Of a stretch of 12,200 nt of DNA, positions 1 to 5,357 are shown piece after piece. This DNA comes from an uncultured Chlorobiaceae bacterium (GTDB lineage Bacteria; Bacteroidota; Chlorobiia; Chlorobiales; Chlorobiaceae), in contig CAIQSY010000163.1 in NCBI GenBank assembly GCA_903874585.1, positions 1-12,200 of the forward strand, in the 5' to 3' direction. The first letter of the stretch is position 1, and each line of letters starts with the position of its first letter. A model generated the notes under the pieces. It worked only from the letters and a program-made list of their open reading frames with translations. It did not search any database and was not told the DNA's origin. Position numbers and translations under genes: made by a program.

Positions 1-500
1 CGTTGCTTTTGACCAGCCTGCATTTTGGCGATAATCTCCTGCAGATTCTCCCACGCTTGTGCGGCATGGCCATAGGTGCAGACGGAAAAGCTATTTTTGT
101 CGGGTCCCAAGCCTGGAGTTGCATCAAAATTAAGCTTTGGACCGGTGGCGTTCACCAGATAATCGTAATCAACCTTCTCAATAACACCATTATTAACACC
201 ATCGGTGTATTCAATGGTTACAAATCCTTTATCGAATTCATCATCACCTTCAGGATGTATCTCAATAGCTTTAGCCTGTTTAAGGATAATACCCCAACGG
301 TTATAAACTTTTTTGAGTTCAAATCGGACATCATCAATAGACATCTGCCCAACACCAACCCAGATGTTGGAGGGAATCCACTGATAATATGCGTTTGGGG
401 TAACAACAACAACCTCATGATGTTTGCCAAGTTTCTTTTTGAGAAACGAAGCTGCGGTATGGCCTGCAACCCCCGCACCTAAAACAACTACCTTTGCCAC
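1..500 (-). CDS. sqr: Sulfide:quinone oxidoreductase, N-terminal part (runs off the window)
   Basis: This is a membrane-associated FAD flavoprotein that oxidises sulfide to polysulfide or sulfur and passes the electrons to quinone. About 166 residues are visible and the C-terminal part lies beyond base 1. The N-terminus has the dinucleotide-binding motif GAGVAG at residues 8-13, followed by the family-like stretch YYQWIPSNIWVGVG (39-51) and the ATG motif NATGPKL (118-123). The segment SVCTYGHAAQAW around Cys141 resembles the SVC-x-x-x-HA region of characterised SQRs. The catalytic cysteine pair further on is outside the window, so activity cannot be judged. The start is a GTG at 500-498 with GGAG five bases upstream; an ATG at 512 leads to a stop after seven codons in another frame. 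It lies 51 bases behind the DUF2892 gene and is probably cotranscribed with it. Green sulfur bacteria have several SQR types (SqrD, SqrE, SqrF) and I cannot assign the type from this fragment. Confidence 0.88.
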   Translation of the reverse strand, partial: MAKVVVLGAGVAGHTAASFLKKKLGKHHEVVVVTPNAYYQWIPSNIWVGVGQMSIDDVRFELKKVYNRWGIILKQAKAIEIHPEGDDEFDKGFVTIEYTDGVNNGVIEKVDYDYLVNATGPKLNFDATPGLGPDKNSFSVCTYGHAAQAWENLQEIIAKMQAGQKQ

Positions 501-551
501 AGAGACTCCATGTTTTCAATTATTCAGAATAAAAACTCTTAGACTCAATGC

Positions 552-755
552 TTATTCAAACGCGTGACCAGGCTGAACACCAACAGCTTTCAGAATTTTA
601 GCAAGAGGACAAAAACCGGTAAAGGCTGCCTGAAAAAGGTTTAATCCAACAAAACCTGTAAACCAGAGCCAATTTGGATTGTGATAAATGGAGAGTAAAA
701 CACTTGAAAGCACAAAACAACCAGCAACAGCAAAAACAAGACGATCAATATTCAT
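552..755 (-). CDS. Small DUF2892-type inner-membrane protein
   Basis: This is a 67-residue protein with two hydrophobic segments (about residues 6-24 and 28-46) separated by the short polar turn HNPNW. It ends in a FTGFCPLAKILKAVGV-type region that resembles the DUF2892 (YgaP membrane domain) family, in which a CP motif follows the second helix. Members are often found beside or fused to rhodaneses and other sulfur-handling proteins, but no biochemical role is established for the stand-alone form. Here it precedes the SQR gene by 51 bases on the same strand, which supports a sulfide-linked function. The ATG at 755 has no clear Shine-Dalgarno sequence. The family call rests on the pattern of the sequence rather than on a search. 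Confidence 0.75.
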   Translation of the reverse strand: MNIDRLVFAVAGCFVLSSVLLSIYHNPNWLWFTGFVGLNLFQAAFTGFCPLAKILKAVGVQPGHAFE

Positions 756-786
756 AACGTATTTATTAAAGTATTAATGAAACTAA

Positions 787-799
787 CTTAAAATTTATA
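787..799 (-). promoter_or_regulatory. Possible extended -10 promoter of the DUF2892-sqr pair
   Basis: On the minus strand TGT-TATAAA (the -10 hexamer is complementary to 794-799) forms an extended -10 element. A transcript would start near 787 and give a leader of about 30 bases before the ATG at 755. No good -35 box is seen at the normal spacing. This is a weak call based only on the hexamer and its position. Confidence 0.28.
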
Positions 800-896
800 A
801 CACATCAGAGCAAATAAAGCTCATAAAAAATAGCGTATTCACAAAAACTTTCTAATGAAGCAGAATCTCTTTCATAATCGTCACGTTATCTCAACA

Positions 897-1568
897 CTAA
901 TCTTTAACACAGCGTACTGAAAAACCTGTTTTTTTACTTGCCTTCCCTTTACGCAATACCGTATCAAAATACCCGAGAGAGCGTGCCCATGCAGCTTTCT
1001 GGTTTAACTCTGTGGATGTCCAAAGGCGACTGTAATTGCCCGGCACCATATATCCACCATCAGTATCACGCCTTGCTCCCCCTGGCAGAGCATTAAATCC
1101 ACTCTCTTTTGCTCTTTCTGCGCCTTTCCATGCGCTCACCAATTTCATTGCACCACCAGCCAGCTCTTCGCCACCAAGTTCAGTGGCAAGGGCACTCCAC
1201 TCAGCATCGGTAGCCACATGCCATCCCTCCGGCGCAAGACCGCGCGAATCGTTCACCGCATACCAGTTGTAGATTTTGCCATAGGTTGCACCATGCTCTA
1301 CCTTATTATCGTTATAACACCAAGCTCCCGTGGTCAAGTTTGCCCATTCGGTAGAATCTCTGACCTCTGGAATTGGTTCACCATTGCGATAGTGTGCCAC
1401 ATCGAGATTTTTCGCCATCCAGTTCATCGAACCTATCTTCACAACCGGATAGCTTTTCCCCTCTTGATCAACAACATGTTGGGGCTTACTATTACAGCCA
1501 ATCAACAACACAAACAGTGTAAAGATTCCAGTAAAACGATAAACTGCTTTTCTATAATTTCTCTTCAT
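897..1568 (-). CDS. FISUMP-domain lipoprotein
   Basis: This 223-residue protein starts with a lipoprotein signal: basic n-region MKRNYRK, hydrophobic core FTGIFTLFVLLIG and lipobox LIGC with Cys25 as the likely lipidated residue. The mature part matches the Fibrobacter succinogenes major paralogous (FISUMP) domain: a start like DQEGKSYPVVKIGSMNWMAKNL, a central YGKIYNWYAV and EGWHVATDAEW, and the closing FSVRCVKD. Such proteins are common in the Fibrobacteres-Chlorobi-Bacteroidetes group and lie at the cell surface or in the periplasm; their function is unknown. The frame is open up to an ATG at 1628, but that start would add 20 residues before the signal peptide. A GTG at 1577, four bases behind AGGG, is a serious alternative to the ATG chosen at 1568. 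The gene follows the methyltransferase gene by 74 bases and may be the last of that transcript. Confidence 0.85.
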   Translation of the reverse strand: MKRNYRKAVYRFTGIFTLFVLLIGCNSKPQHVVDQEGKSYPVVKIGSMNWMAKNLDVAHYRNGEPIPEVRDSTEWANLTTGAWCYNDNKVEHGATYGKIYNWYAVNDSRGLAPEGWHVATDAEWSALATELGGEELAGGAMKLVSAWKGAERAKESGFNALPGGARRDTDGGYMVPGNYSRLWTSTELNQKAAWARSLGYFDTVLRKGKASKKTGFSVRCVKD

Positions 1569-1642
1569 AACATGCACATAACCCTGATAAGAAAATGTAC
1601 AAACTTGTAACAGCATTCCATGAATCATAAGCAGAGTATGCG

Positions 1643-2296
1643 TTATGGAACGTTAGTTGCTATTACTAAAAAAATTGGATAGGATGCCTGCCTGCCTGCC
1701 CGATTTACTTTATTAATCGAATAAATAGTTTCAAATGAGGTAACCAGCAAACCCGCTGCGCTCAATTGCTCAGTTAACGCCGTGCGCTCAAAACCCGGAT
1801 GCACTTTTTCATGCTCATCGTCATGAAAAAAACCATCTTCAAGCTCAAGATCAGCAAGAGCGATAGTGCCACCCGGCGAAAGAAAGCTTGCTATACGATT
1901 TAAAAAACCTGCTGTGTCAGCAATATGATGCAGCGTCATGCTTGCGTAAATGAGATCAAATGTACCTTGATATACATCAGCAACTGATGGCGATAAAAGA
2001 TCGAGACAAACGGTTTCAATGTTGCTTATCTCGAATGCTTTAATCTTCTGCTGAAGAGCGTTCATCATCTCCGTTGAGGTATCAACAGCAACAAGCTTCT
2101 TCACCAATGGCGACATCTCAAGCGTCACCAAACCCGTGCCGCAACCAAATTCCAGAGCATTCATGCTGTTATGCGGAGTGATAGCCGCAATGATAGCTTT
2201 TGCCACAGCTTGAGCAAGCGCCACGCGACGGGGATTCTCATCCCACTGCAAAGCTGCCTTATTAAATTTATCAGGACTATGCCAAGTGCCAGACAT
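1643..2296 (-). CDS. Class I SAM-dependent methyltransferase
   Basis: This 217-residue protein has the Rossmann-type methyltransferase fold. Motif I is ALEFGCGTG (residues 47-55), the acidic residue that would hold the SAM ribose is Asp72 in AVDTSTEMM, and the later motif FDLIYASMTLHHI (113-125) is typical of the Methyltransf_11/25 families. PGG (141-143) marks the turn before the following strand. The substrate cannot be told; small-molecule O-, N- or C-methylation are all possible. The frame extends to a TTG at 2305, but the ATG at 2296 is preferred; neither has a clear ribosome binding site. It lies 42 bases behind the DUF134 gene on the same strand, so it is probably part of the osmC-DUF134 operon. 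A run of four GGCA units (1685-1700) lies in the codons for residues 200-204. Confidence 0.85.
   Translation of the reverse strand: MSGTWHSPDKFNKAALQWDENPRRVALAQAVAKAIIAAITPHNSMNALEFGCGTGLVTLEMSPLVKKLVAVDTSTEMMNALQQKIKAFEISNIETVCLDLLSPSVADVYQGTFDLIYASMTLHHIADTAGFLNRIASFLSPGGTIALADLELEDGFFHDDEHEKVHPGFERTALTEQLSAAGLLVTSFETIYSINKVNRAGRQASYPIFLVIATNVP
1685..1700. repeat. Tetranucleotide tract (TGCC)x4 inside the methyltransferase gene
   Basis: Four perfect TGCC units (GGCA on the coding strand) encode part of the stretch RAGRQAS near the C-terminus. Gain or loss of one unit would shift the frame for roughly the last 13 residues. Four copies is short for a hypermutable tract, so this may be chance. 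Confidence 0.8.
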
Positions 2297-2338
2297 ACGA
2301 TACAAAAGTAAAATATTACAGAGAGAGTAACGTAAAAA

Positions 2339-2806
2339 TCAGGGCTGCTCTTCGGACATACAGGTACCTTTTCGCTTCATTGAGGTGCCACATTGTGGAC
2401 AGAGACGTTGCCAGCACGGCTCCCCTTTCAGGTGCGGCAGCTCATGACCACATGCCGGACAAACGCAAATATCGGGGCGATCAGTCGGCAAACCATCGCA
2501 TACCGAACTGAAAACGCCGCCCTGAATACAGAGCTGCTTGCCATCCACAATTGCTTCCGCCACCTTTTTACGCGCCGCCTCAAGAATACGACCAAACGTA
2601 GGACGCGAAACATTCATCCTTACAGCCGCCTCCGCCTGATAGAGGCACTCCTTATCCGCAAGCCTGATAGCTTCAAGCTCGTCAACTGTCAGCATAATGG
2701 TCTCAAGTGCCTGCAATGAAACACCCTGCGGCATAAAGCAGGTGACTTTTGGTAAATCCTGAATGGAACGGCAGTTCGTAGGCCTGCCAACCCGATTTTT
2801 CAGCAT
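2339..2806 (-). CDS. DUF134 (UPF0251) HTH protein with C-terminal cysteine-rich tail
   Basis: This is a 155-residue protein of the DUF134/UPF0251 family. The N-terminal half has the family pattern GRP-x-x-C-R, then LTVDELEAIRLAD (39-51) and a helix-turn-helix resembling sigma factor region 4 (about 53-80, with VSRPTFGRILEAARKK). The C-terminal half has a zinc-ribbon-like pair of CPxCG motifs (Cys116/Cys119 and Cys136/Cys139), with further cysteines at 93, 103, 114, 131 and 149. Family members are predicted DNA-binding proteins, and their regulon is unknown. The ATG start overlaps the stop of the osmC-like gene (ATGCTGA, 7 bases shared), which suggests translational coupling. The cysteine-rich tail could sense metal or redox state and might regulate this operon; that is an inference. 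Confidence 0.88.
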   Translation of the reverse strand: MLKNRVGRPTNCRSIQDLPKVTCFMPQGVSLQALETIMLTVDELEAIRLADKECLYQAEAAVRMNVSRPTFGRILEAARKKVAEAIVDGKQLCIQGGVFSSVCDGLPTDRPDICVCPACGHELPHLKGEPCWQRLCPQCGTSMKRKGTCMSEEQP

Positions 2807-3207
2807 GGAAGTGTCACGGTTTTTACCACAAATTCCGGCGGATTCAAGATATGCTTTTTAACAGCACAGAGATTTGCTGCATTGATAAGAGCATCTTTAT
2901 ACTTTTCAGGAAAATCAACAGGCAACTCAATGGCAAGTTCAATTTTGCCTATACCTCGCCCTGATTCCTTGACAAAATGGCTTTGAACGAGCCTGATGCC
3001 GTCTGTTGGTATCTGCCGGCTCTGGCAGAATGAGGAGACATAAACACCAGCACAGGTGCCGATAGAGGCAAGAAAAAGAGCAAAAGGCTCTGGCGCAGAA
3101 CCTTCACCACCAGCATGAATCGACTGGTCTGTATGAATGGTAAACCCATTAAAATCGGCATTTACCTTCTTTCCGCTTCCGAATGTTACGATCATCTCGG
3201 TTTTCAT
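2800..3207 (-). CDS. OsmC/Ohr-family protein
   Basis: This 135-residue protein has the OsmC fold signature. The two redox-active cysteines expected in the family are Cys52 in ASIGTCAGVYV and Cys114 in AANLCAVKKHI, and the stretch GGEGSAPEPFALFLASIGTC is typical of the YhfA/OsmC-like branch. Characterised OsmC and Ohr proteins are thiol peroxidases for organic hydroperoxides; for this branch the substrate is less certain and a role with reactive sulfur or oxidative stress is possible. GAGG lies four bases before the ATG at 3207. It is the first gene of a probable operon with DUF134 (7-base overlap) and the methyltransferase. A TTGCTT-17-TATAAT promoter is visible upstream. Confidence 0.9.
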   Translation of the reverse strand: MKTEMIVTFGSGKKVNADFNGFTIHTDQSIHAGGEGSAPEPFALFLASIGTCAGVYVSSFCQSRQIPTDGIRLVQSHFVKESGRGIGKIELAIELPVDFPEKYKDALINAANLCAVKKHILNPPEFVVKTVTLPC

Positions 3208-3227
3208 GGCACCTCAAGTAGAAAATA

Positions 3228-3293
3228 GTTGAAATAATAATTCTTGTTATCATTATAAACGTAAGCTCATAATAAAGCAAATGTTGAAATAAT
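3228..3293. repeat. 11-bp direct repeat GTTGAAATAAT flanking the osmC promoter
   Basis: Identical copies lie at 3228-3238 and 3283-3293, 55 bases apart start to start. On the minus strand one copy sits just upstream of the -35 box and the other just downstream of the expected transcription start. This is a typical arrangement for operator half-sites, but in AT-rich DNA a chance match cannot be excluded. Confidence 0.65.
3252..3280 (-). promoter_or_regulatory. Promoter of the osmC-DUF134 operon
   Basis: On the minus strand TTGCTT (complement of 3275-3280) and a perfect TATAAT (complement of 3252-3257) are separated by exactly 17 bases, giving a start near 3245 and a leader of about 38 bases. 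It faces away from the transporter gene and is flanked on both sides by an 11-bp direct repeat. Confidence 0.6.
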
Positions 3294-3357
3294 TTTCCAG
3301 AAAACTTCATCCGAAATCAGTGCTCTCCAGTAAAGGATTATTCAGGCTAACTGAAAC

Positions 3358-3386
3358 TTGACAGAGAACATTATTTTTATAAATTA
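3358..3386 (+). promoter_or_regulatory. Possible promoter of the transporter gene
   Basis: A perfect TTGACA at 3358-3363 is followed after 16 bases by TAAATT (3380-3385, four of six consensus bases). A better hexamer, TATAAA at 3378, is too close at 14 bases. The leader to the ATG at 3464 would be about 70 bases. Confidence 0.38.
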
Positions 3387-3463
3387 TGGGCATATGTCTA
3401 TAAATAGAGGGCGACTCACATCGCTAATCTTGGCAACCAATTCAAACATAAAGGAAAACGACA

Positions 3464-4450
3464 ATGTGGAAATACCTCTCTTGGCTACAGAAGAATCTGG
3501 TCTGGAGCATTCCTCTCGCGATGTTGGCAGGTCTGGTTTTCGGAAAAGTGTCCGATCCAGCTTTCCTGCGATCGACCATTCTGCCACTGACATTTCTCAT
3601 GGTCTATCCCATGATGGTGACGATGAATTTCCGCGATCTCTTAAAGCCCGGCGGCAACAAATTGCAAGGCGTAACGCTTGCTATTAACTTTCTCCTGATG
3701 CCGGCATTCGGTTATGGCATTGGCTTGCTCTTGTTTGCGAATCAGCCCATGATCCGACTGGCATTACTGCTAACTTCGCTGCTTCCTACTTCAGGAATGA
3801 CCATCTCATGGACTGGTTTTGCAAAAGGCAATGTGCCTGCTGCGGTGAAAATGACGGTGATCGGGTTGATTGCAGGTTCTTTCCTCGCGCCGGTTTACCT
3901 CAAGATACTTCTCGGTGCGGTGGTAGAAATTCCGCTGATGCAGGTGTTTCTTCAAATTGCGTTGATCGTTTTCCTGCCGCTGATACTTGGTGCACTCACC
4001 CAGAACTGGCTGGTCAAGCGTTTTGGCGAACAGGAGTATAACAAGCAGTATAAGCCGAAGTTTCCACTCTTCTCGACCTTGGGTGTGCTCGGTATTGTGT
4101 TTGTATCCATGGCTTTGAAGGCAAAAAGCATCATCTCGCATCCTGATATGCTGCCGAACCTGCTTCTGCCGCTGGTGCTGATTTACGCCATCAATTTTGT
4201 CATCAGCACCCTCATAGGCAAGATACTCTTCAAACGAAACGATGCCATTGCCTTGGTTTACGGCACGGTCATGCGGAATCTTTCGATTGCGCTTGCCATA
4301 GCATTGGGAGTGTTTGGCGAAAAAGGTGCTGACGCTGCGTTGTTGATCGCACTGGCCTACATTGTGCAGGTGCAGGCAGGAGCATGGTATATTAAGTTTA
4401 CAGATCGTCTGTTCGGAGAACCGAGTTCCAGCCCGGAGCCCGTTGCCTGA
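3464..4450 (+). CDS. BASS-family transporter (bile acid:sodium symporter / ACR3-like)
   Basis: This 328-residue integral membrane protein has about ten hydrophobic segments and a pattern close to the ACR3 branch of the BASS superfamily: PLTFLMVYPMMVTMNFRDLL (41-60), then LLLTSLLPTSGMTISWTGFAKGN (101-123), and a late RNLSIALAIALGVFG. ACR3 arsenite exporters carry a conserved cysteine in the fourth transmembrane helix; this protein has no cysteine at all and has GMTISW at about the corresponding place. It is therefore more likely a related transporter for an unidentified organic or inorganic anion than an arsenite pump. No arsR or arsC gene is near. AAGGA lies nine to ten bases before the ATG at 3464. 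The gene is divergent from osmC and is followed by an inverted repeat. Confidence 0.85.
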   Translation: MWKYLSWLQKNLVWSIPLAMLAGLVFGKVSDPAFLRSTILPLTFLMVYPMMVTMNFRDLLKPGGNKLQGVTLAINFLLMPAFGYGIGLLLFANQPMIRLALLLTSLLPTSGMTISWTGFAKGNVPAAVKMTVIGLIAGSFLAPVYLKILLGAVVEIPLMQVFLQIALIVFLPLILGALTQNWLVKRFGEQEYNKQYKPKFPLFSTLGVLGIVFVSMALKAKSIISHPDMLPNLLLPLVLIYAINFVISTLIGKILFKRNDAIALVYGTVMRNLSIALAIALGVFGEKGADAALLIALAYIVQVQAGAWYIKFTDRLFGEPSSSPEPVA

Positions 4451-4485
4451 TGCACAGCCAAGTCTGCCTGAACATGTAATACATC

Positions 4486-4545
4486 GAGCGAGAAACACAG
4501 CTTTTTATAGTTTTTTGTGCTCATGAAAGGTTGTGTTTCTCGCTC
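4486..4545 (+). terminator. Perfect 14-bp inverted repeat with 32-base loop behind the transporter gene
   Basis: GAGCGAGAAACACA (4486-4499) is repeated in inverted form at 4532-4545, followed by ATCTTTTAT. The position 35 bases after the stop codon and the T-rich continuation suggest a transcription terminator, but the 32-base T-rich loop is unusually long for one. It could also be a structured 3' element or a remnant of a small palindromic repeat. Confidence 0.6.
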
Positions 4546-4634
4546 ATCTTTTATATCCGAACACAGGCAGACGTATTGATCAGCACTTTTCATATTTCAT
4601 ATTATTGTCGTAATAAAAAGAACATTATATGGCT

Positions 4635-4755
4635 TTATACGTGATAATAAAGTTGTTAACAATTATGAAAAATTGAGACAGAGAAGAGGAGGTAATAAAC
4701 AATTGTTAAATAAACTAAAATAGAGAAAAACAGTATAATTACATATCACGTATAA
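4635..4755. repeat. Separated 12-bp inverted repeat TTATACGTGATA / TATCACGTATAA with internal palindromes
   Basis: The arms are perfect and 97 bases apart (4635-4646 and 4744-4755). Between them lie TTGTTAACAA (4653-4662) and AACAATTGTT (4698-4707), both perfect palindromes and mutually related through TTAACAATT. An AGGAGGT at 4687-4693 precedes only a six-codon frame. This could be a set of regulator binding sites. Confidence 0.5.
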
Positions 4756-5101
4756 CGATAACTCTATTTATTATAAAATCTTAACTCAAAAAAAAATCAT
4801 TTTTAAACCAACAAAAAACATTCCATTTCTTCTTCTTGCATTATTAAAAATCTTCAACTACATTTAGAGCGCAATTGTAGTCGTTGACTTTTTTTTATTG
4901 AATACAATAACTCTCTTCTCACCGATTGCAGCAATAGCTATATAAATATATTTTGTATATCAATATATAACCATAGAGCGATTTAGCGATATACAATAAC
5001 AACACAGAGATTATCCATACAATCATAAGGAATATTCTTTTGCACTTGTGATTGCCTCATTGTTTCATTACTGCAACAGAGGTTTGGAATATAAAAAGCG
5101 C

Positions 5102-5123
5102 TGTAAAAACAACCGTTTTTACA
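5102..5123 (+). promoter_or_regulatory. Hairpin or operator TGTAAAAAC-AACC-GTTTTTACA
   Basis: This is a perfect 9-bp inverted repeat with a 4-base loop. It begins seven bases after a TATAAA hexamer (5090-5095), so it could lie at the very 5' end of the psr-like transcript or act as an operator dyad. There is no T-run behind it, so it is not a terminator. Confidence 0.5.
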
Positions 5124-5200
5124 CGTTTACAATCATTACATAGCGTGCAGATACACGATTAAGCCTAATAAGCACTGCACCATTTTGCACGAGGAACAGA

Positions 5201-5297
5201 GTAACGATGCCCGATGCCGTTACAATCAGCATCAATCGGTAACGTCTTGACGACAGAGCGCCGTTCTGTCTGATGATCAATTTGTGCGCAAGCACAA
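5201..5297 (+). promoter_or_regulatory. Candidate structured RNA leader of the psr-like operon
   Basis: Several perfect short stems follow each other. GTAACG (5201-5206) can pair with CGTTAC (5218-5223), or the latter with a second GTAACG (5239-5244), which gives two mutually exclusive hairpins. GACAGA/TCTGTC (5252-5257 and 5265-5270) and TTGTGC-GCAA-GCACAA (5282-5297, a GNRA-type tetraloop) follow. The arrangement resembles a cis-regulatory RNA upstream of a molybdoenzyme operon. I do not recognise it as a named riboswitch class. Confidence 0.4.
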
Positions 5298-5357
5298 TGT
5301 AAATGTTTGTGATTTCCCTATTTATACTTTAGCAACTATCAGCAAGGAGACTTTTGC

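Larger units (their letters stand above)
4551..5357. other. AT-rich non-coding region before the psr-like operon
   Basis: This stretch of about 0.8 kb has no credible protein-coding frame on either strand. The part up to about 5000 is extremely AT-rich. It contains a 12-bp inverted repeat (4635-4646 and 4744-4755), two 10-bp palindromes (4653-4662 and 4698-4707) that share TTAACAATT in opposite orientation, and a direct repeat ATACAATAAC (4902-4911 and 4991-5000). The last 260 bases are less AT-rich and hold several potential hairpins. This is most likely a regulatory region and transcribed leader of the downstream operon. Confidence 0.6.

Noticed and set aside
3..482. 159-residue plus-strand frame
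   Set aside because: It is the antisense shadow of the SQR gene, whose FAD motif and SVC region are clear on the minus strand.
3233..3260. Fur-box-like sequence at the osmC promoter
   Set aside because: Only about one half matches a Fur site (ATAATGATAA), and that part is explained by the -10 hexamer.
3806..4498. 230-residue minus-strand frame opposite the transporter gene
   Set aside because: It is antisense to a well-supported membrane protein, rich in Arg, His, Gln and Cys as typical for shadow frames, and has no recognisable motif.
4687..4723. Strong AGGAGGT before a TTG, possible leader peptide
   Set aside because: The frame has only six codons before a stop and no unusual codon run; in AT-rich DNA this is probably chance.
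5175..5190. Possible sigma-54 promoter (CTGCAC ... TTGCAC) before psrA
   Set aside because: The -24 GG is missing and the spacing between the two elements is one base too short.
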